From Bacteroidota bacterium (GTDB taxonomy: Bacteria; Bacteroidota; Bacteroidia; Sphingobacteriales; Sphingobacteriaceae): a stretch of DNA of 41,736 nt. Below the pieces are notes generated by a model. It searched no databases. It had not been told where the DNA came from and saw only the letters and a list, made by a program, of their open reading frames with translations. The stretch spans positions 1 to 41,736 of the forward strand of contig JAURMH010000072.1 in assembly GCA_030830805.1 (NCBI GenBank). The letters are read 5' to 3'. Below are positions 35,728 to 41,736 of the stretch, one piece after another; the first letter of the stretch is position 1, and each line of letters opens with the position of its first letter. The translations under genes and the position numbers were made by a program.

Positions 35728-36546
35728 TTATTTACTATTAGTTCTTTTTGTTGCACCGCCTCTGTTTCCAGCTGCTCCACCTCTTCTATCACCAGAACCT
35801 CTATTATCGCGTTTGTCGCCACCTCTATTATCTCTTCTGTCTGGACGATCGCCGCCAGCACCACCTTCTGTTCTTGATTTAGTATTTGCTGAAGATCCAA
35901 TGTTTGGAGAAAGATCACGCTTACCGTAAACTTCACCTTTACAAATCCACACTTTAATACCAATCTTACCGTAAGTAGTCAAAGCTTCTGCTAATGCATA
36001 ATCAATGTCTGCTCTTAAAGTATGCAAAGGCACTCTTCCGTCTTTATATTGTTCGCTACGAGCCATCTCTGCTCCACCTAAACGACCAGAAGTCATGATT
36101 TTGATACCTTCAGCGCCCATACGCATGGTAGATGCAATTGATGTTTTCATTGCACGACGGAAAGAGATTCTTGCCTCTAATTGTTTTGCAACGCCATCTG
36201 CTACTAACTGTGCGTCTAATTCTGGACGTTTAATTTCGAAGATGTTAATTTGAACATCTTTTTTGGTAATTTTCTTTAACTCTTCTTTGATCTTATCCAC
36301 TTCTTGTCCGCCTTTACCGATAACGATACCTGGACGTGCAGTGTGAATGGTAATGGTGATGCGTTTTAAAGTACGCTCAATTACGATCTTAGCAATACCT
36401 CCCTTGGAGATACGAGCCATAATATATTTACGAATCTTTTCGTCTTCAACTAATTTATCAGCATAGTGATTTCCACCGAACCAATTAGAATCCCAACCTT
36501 TAATGATTCCTAATCTATATCCTATTGGATTTACTTTTTGTCCCAT
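35728..36546 (-). CDS. rpsC: 30S ribosomal protein S3 with a disordered Arg/Gly-rich tail
   Basis: S3 forms part of the mRNA entry helicase. The first ~215 residues are standard: [20 protein letters not shown], the KH domain with [18 protein letters not shown] and the C-terminal domain ending [15 protein letters not shown]. The protein is 272 residues, about 40 longer than E. coli S3. The extension (about 218-272) is low complexity: [20 protein letters not shown] and more Arg-Gly and Asp-Arg pairs, ending TKRTNSK. It resembles disordered RNA-binding RGG tails. The gene follows rplV by 6 bases. Confidence 0.98.
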   Translation of the reverse strand: MGQKVNPIGYRLGIIKGWDSNWFGGNHYADKLVEDEKIRKYIMARISKGGIAKIVIERTLKRITITIHTARPGIVIGKGGQEVDKIKEELKKITKKDVQINIFEIKRPELDAQLVADGVAKQLEARISFRRAMKTSIASTMRMGAEGIKIMTSGRLGGAEMARSEQYKDGRVPLHTLRADIDYALAEALTTYGKIGIKVWICKGEVYGKRDLSPNIGSSANTKSRTEGGAGGDRPDRRDNRGGDKRDNRGSGDRRGGAAGNRGGATKRTNSK

Positions 36547-36552
36547 TTCTAG

Positions 36553-36912
36553 TTAGTTCTTGGTTTCTGATATTTTACTGTCTACAACTAATGTTACGTG
36601 ATTTGATCTTTTACGGATACGGTATCCTCTTCCTTGCGGAGCAGGGCGTAATCTTTTCAATTGACGACCACCGTCAACCATAACAGATTTCACATATAAT
36701 TCGCTTTCTTCCATACGAACACCTTCGTTTTTTGCTTGCCAATTTGCAATGGCAGAAAGCAAAAGTTTCTCCACGCGTTGTGAAGCTTCTTTAGTGTTGT
36801 ACTTTAGAATATGTAAAGCATTTTCTACTTTTTGTCCTCTGATTAAATCTACAACCAAACGCATTTTACGTGGTGAGGTTGGACAATCATTTAATTTTGC
36901 GATAGCTTCCAT
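36553..36912 (-). CDS. rplV: 50S ribosomal protein L22
   Basis: L22 lines the exit tunnel with a beta-hairpin. The 119 residues contain [29 protein letters not shown] and the hairpin/tip region [29 protein letters not shown]. It follows rpsS by 8 bases and precedes rpsC by 6. Confidence 0.98.
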   Translation of the reverse strand: MEAIAKLNDCPTSPRKMRLVVDLIRGQKVENALHILKYNTKEASQRVEKLLLSAIANWQAKNEGVRMEESELYVKSVMVDGGRQLKRLRPAPQGRGYRIRKRSNHVTLVVDSKISETKN

Positions 36913-36920
36913 GTTACTTC

Positions 36921-37190
36921 TTATTTCTTTTTATCACCTGAATGTCCTCTGAATGTACGGGTTGGGGAGAATTCTCCTAATTTATGTCCAACCATGTTTT
37001 CAGTTACGTAAACAGGAATAAATTTATTACCATTATGAACTGCAAATGTATGTCCCACAAAATCTGGTGAGATCATTGATCTTCTTGACCAAGTTTTAAT
37101 TACTGATTTCTTGCTAGCGTCGTTCATAACAACAACTTTTTTCTCAAGATTAAAATCAATATAAGGTCCTTTTTTAACTGAACGAGCCAT
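36921..37190 (-). CDS. rpsS: 30S ribosomal protein S19
   Basis: S19 pairs with S13 in the 30S head. The 89 residues [65 protein letters not shown] are standard. Its ATG overlaps the rplB stop codon by one base (TAATG), implying translational coupling. Confidence 0.98.
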   Translation of the reverse strand: MARSVKKGPYIDFNLEKKVVVMNDASKKSVIKTWSRRSMISPDFVGHTFAVHNGNKFIPVYVTENMVGHKLGEFSPTRTFRGHSGDKKK

Positions 37191-38014
37191 TATTTCTTCC
37201 TTCTTTCAATGATGTAACGATTCGATGATTTCTTTTTGTAGCGAGTTTTGTAACCTTTCGCTAACACACCTGTTCTAGAACGTGGGTGACCTCCAGAAGC
37301 TCTACCTTCACCACCACCCATAGGGTGATCGACTGGGTTCATCGCTACTGGTCTTGTTCTTGGACGGCGACCCAACCAACGGTTTCTTCCTGCTTTACCT
37401 AATCTTTCGATTTGGTGATCAGAATTTGAAGATTTTCCGATAGTTGCAATACACTCTGATAAAATCATACGAGTTTCACCTGAAGGCATTTTAATGATCG
37501 CATACTTACCGTCACGCGCTGCTAATTGAGCGTATGTACCAGCACCTCTTGCGATCTTACCACCTTGACCAGGTTTCATTTCGATGTTGTGAATCAATGT
37601 ACCTAATGGAATATTCTTTAATGGAAGTGCATTACCAATTTCTGGTGCAGAACCTTCTCCACTTTGAATTTTCATTCCAACTGTTAAACCTTCTGGAGAA
37701 AGAATGTATCTTTTTTCTCCGTCTGCATAATGCAATAATGCAATACGAGATGTTCTGTTTGGATCATACTCGATGGTTGCTACCACTGCTGGAATACCAT
37801 GTTTATCTCTTTTGAAATCGATCAAACGATATGATTTCTTATGACCACCGCCAATATAACGCATAGTCATTTTTCCCGAATGGTTACGTCCGCCTGATCT
37901 CTTATGAGAAACCACGAGCGATTTTTCAGGAACGTTAGTTGTAATGTCTGAAGTATCAGCACTTACTCTAAATCGTTGTCCCGGCGTAGTCGGTTTATAT
38001 CTTTTAACTGCCAT
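37190..38014 (-). CDS. rplB: 50S ribosomal protein L2
   Basis: L2 supports the peptidyl-transferase centre and the subunit bridge. The 274 residues contain [28 protein letters not shown] in the OB domain and, in the C-terminal part, [24 protein letters not shown], which holds the conserved His important for activity. It follows rplW by 7 bases. Confidence 0.98.
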   Translation of the reverse strand: MAVKRYKPTTPGQRFRVSADTSDITTNVPEKSLVVSHKRSGGRNHSGKMTMRYIGGGHKKSYRLIDFKRDKHGIPAVVATIEYDPNRTSRIALLHYADGEKRYILSPEGLTVGMKIQSGEGSAPEIGNALPLKNIPLGTLIHNIEMKPGQGGKIARGAGTYAQLAARDGKYAIIKMPSGETRMILSECIATIGKSSNSDHQIERLGKAGRNRWLGRRPRTRPVAMNPVDHPMGGGEGRASGGHPRSRTGVLAKGYKTRYKKKSSNRYIIERRKK

Positions 38015-38021
38015 AACCTAA

Positions 38022-38312
38022 TTAGATGTTATTATAAAAGTCAATAGTGCTACCTTCTGCTAATGAAACGATCGCTTTTTTCACACGACCTGTAGTTCCA
38101 GAAACAACTCCTGTTTTTGTACCACGAGATTTGAATTTCCCTGGTGCAATCATAGTGTTAACTGCAATTACTGTAACATTGAACATTGCTTCAACAGCAT
38201 TCTTGATTTGTATTTTATTTGCTTTTCTATCTACCACAAATGCATAGCGATTAAACTTCTCGCCCATTGCAGCTACTTTCTCTGTAAGTATTGGTTTTTT
38301 TAGTATTTCCAT
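38022..38312 (-). CDS. rplW: 50S ribosomal protein L23
   Basis: L23 sits at the exit tunnel mouth and docks trigger factor and SRP. The 96 residues MEILKKPILTEKVAAMGEKF, YAFVVDRKANKIQIKNAVEAMFNVTVIAVNTM and KSRGTKTG match the family; the ILTEK start is typical. It follows rplD by 4 bases. Confidence 0.98.
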   Translation of the reverse strand: MEILKKPILTEKVAAMGEKFNRYAFVVDRKANKIQIKNAVEAMFNVTVIAVNTMIAPGKFKSRGTKTGVVSGTTGRVKKAIVSLAEGSTIDFYNNI

Positions 38313-38316
38313 CGTC

Positions 38317-38946
38317 TTACTTACTTAATGATTCTTCAATTGATTTAACTGAACCTGAAGTCAATACTAATTTATCTGCATTTAACAAATCGTAAGTATT
38401 GATGTCTGAAGCAGAAACAACTTTTGCTTTTTGCAAGTTTCTGCTTGACAAATAAATTGCCTCACTCATGCCTGCTAAAACTAATAATGATTTCTTATCA
38501 GAAATTTTCAAGTTATTCATAATGTTCACAAAGTTTTTAGTTTTTGGAGATTCCATTTGGAAATCTTCCAAAATAACGATGTCATTATTTTTTGCTTTGT
38601 AAGTCAATGCTGACATACGCGCCAAAGCTTTTAACTTCTTATTTAATTTGAAGCTGTAATCTCTTGGTTGCGGACCAAAAACACGTCCACCACCTTTAAA
38701 CATTGGACTCTTGATGCTACCTTTACGGGATCCACCAGTACCTTTTTGTTTATGTAATTTTCTAGTTGAACCAGAAATTTCGTTACGTTGCTTCGATTTG
38801 TGTGTTCCTTGACGTTGATTCGCTAAATATTGTTTAACATCTAAATAAATAGCGTGATCATTTGGTTCAATACCGAAAATGGCGTCGGAAAGGGTAACCT
38901 TGTTACCTGTCTCTTTTCCTTCAATGTTTACTACCTTAAATTCCAT
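38317..38946 (-). CDS. rplD: 50S ribosomal protein L4
   Basis: L4 reaches into the exit tunnel and, in E. coli, represses the S10 operon. The 209 residues include the tunnel loop [47 protein letters not shown] and the globular C-terminal part. It follows rplC by 3 bases. No E. coli-like S10 leader is recognisable, because fusA lies directly upstream of rpsJ. Confidence 0.98.
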   Translation of the reverse strand: MEFKVVNIEGKETGNKVTLSDAIFGIEPNDHAIYLDVKQYLANQRQGTHKSKQRNEISGSTRKLHKQKGTGGSRKGSIKSPMFKGGGRVFGPQPRDYSFKLNKKLKALARMSALTYKAKNNDIVILEDFQMESPKTKNFVNIMNNLKISDKKSLLVLAGMSEAIYLSSRNLQKAKVVSASDINTYDLLNADKLVLTSGSVKSIEESLSK

Positions 38947-38949
38947 CGC

Positions 38950-39567
38950 TTATTTTTCCAATATTACATATGAACCTTTTGCACCAGGGATAGAACCACT
39001 TACTACTAATAAGTTTTGTTCTGGGTACACTTTTAATACTTGCAAGTTTTGAATTTTCACGCGGTCTCCACCCATTCTGCCTGCCATACGCATTCCTTTG
39101 AATACTTTTGACGGCCAAGAAGAAGCTCCTAATGAACCTGGCGCTCTTAATCGGTTATGCTGACCGTGAGTTTGACCACCCACACCAGCAAATCCATGAC
39201 GCTTTACAACACCTTGAAATCCTTTACCTTTTGAGGTTCCTACCACATCGATAAGATCACCTTCTACGAAAAGCTCTGCAGTAATTACTTCGCCGATTGA
39301 TTTTGCATCATTAAACTTCTTGAATTCAACAAGTTTCTTTTTTGCAGTCGTATTTGCTTTCGCAAAATGACCTTTCATCGGTTTAGAAGTGTTCTTGTCC
39401 TTCTTTTCGTCATACGCTAACTGTACAGAAGCGTAACCGTCTGTTTCAACGGTTTTTACTTGCGTTACTACGCAAGGACCGGCTTGTATAACTGTACATG
39501 GGATGTTTTTACCCTCCGCATTGTACACGCTAGTCATTCCTACTTTTTTACCAATTATTCCTGACAT
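38950..39567 (-). CDS. rplC: 50S ribosomal protein L3
   Basis: L3 is an early 50S assembly protein. The 205 residues begin [20 protein letters not shown] and contain [35 protein letters not shown], where Gln in GGQTHG is the residue methylated by PrmB in other bacteria. A 72-base gap separates it from rpsJ; I see no strong hairpin there. Confidence 0.98.
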   Translation of the reverse strand: MSGIIGKKVGMTSVYNAEGKNIPCTVIQAGPCVVTQVKTVETDGYASVQLAYDEKKDKNTSKPMKGHFAKANTTAKKKLVEFKKFNDAKSIGEVITAELFVEGDLIDVVGTSKGKGFQGVVKRHGFAGVGGQTHGQHNRLRAPGSLGASSWPSKVFKGMRMAGRMGGDRVKIQNLQVLKVYPEQNLLVVSGSIPGAKGSYVILEK

Positions 39568-39639
39568 TTGTTTTTGTTTTTACATCCATCGTAGTGTAGG
39601 CCACTTCGTTCAAGATGTGTGTATATTATATTTAATTTA

Positions 39640-39945
39640 TCAAACTTTAATTTCCACTTCTACTCCTGAAGGCAACTCTAATTTCATTAAAGCGTCAACA
39701 GTTTTTGAAGTTGAGCTATAGATATCCAATAGTCTTTTGTAAGAACATAATTGGAATTGCTCTCTAGCTTTTTTGTTTACGTGCGGTGAACGCAATACCG
39801 TAAAAATTTTCTTTTCTGTAGGCAATGGAATTGGTCCACTCACCACGGCATTTGTTGCCTTTACAGTCTTCACGATTTTCTCAGCAGATTTATCTACTAA
39901 GTTGTAATCGTAAGATTTTAATTTAATTCTAATTCTTTGGCTCAT
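39640..39945 (-). CDS. rpsJ: 30S ribosomal protein S10
   Basis: S10 is a 30S head protein and, as NusE, takes part in antitermination. The 101 residues [48 protein letters not shown] and [15 protein letters not shown] are standard. It begins 57 bases after fusA. Confidence 0.98.
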   Translation of the reverse strand: MSQRIRIKLKSYDYNLVDKSAEKIVKTVKATNAVVSGPIPLPTEKKIFTVLRSPHVNKKAREQFQLCSYKRLLDIYSSTSKTVDALMKLELPSGVEVEIKV

Positions 39946-40002
39946 TTTTTATTTATTTAGATCGATGTAAGAGCTATTAGTTACAACGATTGATTTATTT
40001 AA

Positions 40003-41736
40003 TTACTCTTTTGATTTACCTTTTACTTTTGCAATTACTTCATCTTGCACGTTTCTAGGTGCTTCTGCATAATGATCAAATTCCATTGTTGATGTTGCAC
40101 GACCAGAGGTAATGGTACGTAATTGTGTAACATAACCGAACATTTCTGAAAGTGGCACCAATGCTTTGATTACTTGTGAACCAGCACGTGTATCCATACC
40201 TTGTAATTGACCACGACGACGGTTCATGTCACCGATAACATCACCCATGTTTTCTTCTGGTGTTAAAATTTCCACCTTCATGATTGGCTCCATTAATACT
40301 GGTTTAGCCTTAGGTAATGCTTCACGGAAAGCAGAACGCGCTGCAATTTCAAAAGATAAAGCATCTGAATCGACTGCGTGGAATGAACCATCAATCAATC
40401 TTACTTTCATGCTTGGCAATGGATAACCAGCTAATACGCCATTTACCATTGCTGCTGCAAATCCTTTTTCTACTGATGGAATAAATTCACGAGGAATAGA
40501 ACCACCAGAAATTTCGTTTACGAATTGTAATCCGCCTTTTTCGTAATCTGCATCAATTGGAGAAATGATTACTTGAATATCTGCAAACTTTCCACGACCA
40601 CCTGTTTGTTTCTTATAAGTTTCTCTATGTTGAACAGTACCTGTGATTGCTTCTTTATATGCTACTTGAGGTGCACCTTGGTTAACTTCTACTTTAAATT
40701 CACGCTTTAAACGATCCATTAAAATATCTAAGTGTAACTCACCCATTCCAGAAATAACTGTTTGACCAGTTTCTTGATCTGTATTTACACGGAATGTTGG
40801 ATCTTCTTCTGCTAATTTACCTAATGCAATACCTAATTTATCAACGTCTGCTTGAGTTTTAGGCTCAATCGCTAAACCAATTACTGGCTCAGGGAAATTC
40901 ATTGACTCTAAAATAATTGGATTTTTCTCGTCACAAAGTGTATCTCCTGTTTTGATATCCTTGAAACCTACTACTGCAGCAATATCTCCAGCTCCAACAT
41001 TTGGAATTGGGTTTTGCTTGTTCGCATGCATTTGGAAAATTCTTGAGATACGCTCTTTGTTTCCTGAACGTGTATTGTATACGTAAGAACCTGCCTCTAA
41101 ATTACCCGAGTAAACGCGGATAAAGCATAGACGACCTACGAAAGGATCTGTTGCGATTTTGAAAGCTAAAGCCGCGAAAGGCTCTTGCTCATTTGGCTTA
41201 CGAAGAATTTCTGCGTCTGTATCTGGGTGATGACCGATGATACCTTCAACATCCATTGGAGAAGGCAATAATTCCATCACATAATCCAACATGGTTTGAA
41301 CACCTTTGTTTTTGAAAGATGAACCACAAACCATAGGAACAATTTTAGCATCTAATACTGCTTGACGCAATGCATCTAAAACTTCTCTTTCTGTAATTGT
41401 TTCAGGCGCTTCGAAGAATTTAGCCATTAAATTCTCGTCGTATTCTGCGACTGATTCTAATAATTTCTCTCTCCACTCCGCAACCTCATCTAGCATATCT
41501 GCTGGAATTGGAACCTCTGTGAAAGTCATACCTTTATCATGCTCATTCCAAACAATACCACGATTGTTGATTAAATCAACAACACCTTGGAAACCATCTT
41601 CGGCACCAATTGGCAATTGCAATGGAACAGCATTACTGCCTAACATGTCTTTTACTTGCTTAACTACTTTTAAGAAGTCTGCACCAGCACGGTCCATTTT
41701 GTTAACGAAACCGATACGAGCTACTTCGTAATTATT
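40003..41736 (-). CDS. fusA: Translation elongation factor G (N-terminus cut by window edge)
   Basis: EF-G is the GTPase that drives translocation and, with RRF, ribosome recycling. The reading frame is open to the window edge: residues before the track's Met read [13 protein letters not shown], so the Met at 41697 is internal ([10 protein letters not shown], the G4 guanine-specificity motif). The 577 visible residues cover the end of the G domain through domain [27 protein letters not shown] (domain II), [21 protein letters not shown] (domain III), [22 protein letters not shown] (domain IV) and [28 protein letters not shown] (domain V). About 120-130 N-terminal residues with the P-loop are missing. 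It heads the S10 cluster here. Confidence 0.97.
   Translation of the reverse strand, partial: NNYEVARIGFVNKMDRAGADFLKVVKQVKDMLGSNAVPLQLPIGAEDGFQGVVDLINNRGIVWNEHDKGMTFTEVPIPADMLDEVAEWREKLLESVAEYDENLMAKFFEAPETITEREVLDALRQAVLDAKIVPMVCGSSFKNKGVQTMLDYVMELLPSPMDVEGIIGHHPDTDAEILRKPNEQEPFAALAFKIATDPFVGRLCFIRVYSGNLEAGSYVYNTRSGNKERISRIFQMHANKQNPIPNVGAGDIAAVVGFKDIKTGDTLCDEKNPIILESMNFPEPVIGLAIEPKTQADVDKLGIALGKLAEEDPTFRVNTDQETGQTVISGMGELHLDILMDRLKREFKVEVNQGAPQVAYKEAITGTVQHRETYKKQTGGRGKFADIQVIISPIDADYEKGGLQFVNEISGGSIPREFIPSVEKGFAAAMVNGVLAGYPLPSMKVRLIDGSFHAVDSDALSFEIAARSAFREALPKAKPVLMEPIMKVEILTPEENMGDVIGDMNRRRGQLQGMDTRAGSQVIKALVPLSEMFGYVTQLRTITSGRATSTMEFDHYAEAPRNVQDEVIAKVKGKSKE

Noticed and set aside
35724-35963. 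79-residue minus-strand ORF in another frame of rpsC
   Set aside because: Alternative-frame reading of the repetitive S3 tail; Val/Ile/Glu/Gln pattern results from the RGG codons.
39568-39639. Possible leader structure before rplC
   Set aside because: Only a weak AGTG-N5-CACT stem is visible, not distinguishable from chance.
1-41736. CRISPR arrays, tRNA/rRNA genes, insertion sequences, prophage, attachment sites or riboswitches
   Set aside because: On reading through the window I found no repeat-spacer pattern, transposase or integrase gene, cloverleaf-like tail or long direct repeat; gene content is chromosomal core throughout.

Overview
This is an AT-rich chromosomal window from a member of the Bacteroidota, probably on the Chitinophagia/Sphingobacteriia side (the lineage within the phylum is inference). 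The evidence is the gene content and the promoters. It has a Porin_10-type porin, punA and lpxK in one run, a DUF5606 gene beside a cyclophilin, a FISUMP-domain lipoprotein, zinc-free L36 and S14, and several copies of the Bacteroidota -7 box TAnnTTTG. Shine-Dalgarno sequences are almost absent. I see no tRNA, rRNA, CRISPR array, insertion sequence, phage gene or integrase. No gene-free stretch exceeds about 210 bases.

Layout. 1-4464 (minus): a truncated secreted endonuclease/exonuclease/phosphatase-fold protein, then gpsA, an HlyD/MacA-type periplasmic adaptor and a TolC-type outer-membrane protein. 4564-8025 (plus): a NodB-type polysaccharide deacetylase, aconitase and rlmH, with a strong terminator after aconitase. 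8083-8974 (minus): a DUF5606 gene and a cyclophilin. 9033-10289 (plus): a secreted protein usually labelled asparagine synthetase B, although the sequence does not support that function. 10319-14851 (minus): an envelope/salvage cluster of FISUMP lipoprotein, lpxK, punA and porin. 15059-21436 (plus): a tightly spaced run of pruA, a pccB-type carboxyltransferase, an M42 aminopeptidase and an M13 metallopeptidase, driven by a good Bacteroidota promoter; together they suit peptide and amino-acid catabolism. 21491-23401 (minus): dnaK, with a sigma-54-like element just upstream. 23560-24639 (minus): a lipoprotein of unknown function.

24773-41736 (minus) is the complete S10-spc-alpha ribosomal supercluster. 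In transcription order it reads fusA (N-terminus cut by the window edge), rpsJ, rplC, rplD, rplW, rplB, rpsS, rplV, rpsC, rplP, rpmC, rpsQ, rplN, rplX, rplE, rpsN, rpsH, rplF, rplR, rpsE, rpmD, rplO, secY, map, infA, rpmJ, rpsM, rpsK, rpsD, rpoA, rplQ, then an intrinsic terminator. Two small genes missing from the ORF track, rpmJ and rpmD, are read directly from the sequence. Gene order is conventional. The less usual features are hairpins packed into the gaps of the alpha-operon part, a likely internal promoter before rpsH, and long low-complexity C-terminal tails on S3 and L17.

I find no convincing novel defence, mobile or biosynthetic system. The most useful leads are the ribosomal intergenic hairpins, the sigma-54-like site at dnaK, the secreted amidotransferase-like protein at 9033-10289, the unplaced lipoproteins, and the export pair without a pump.
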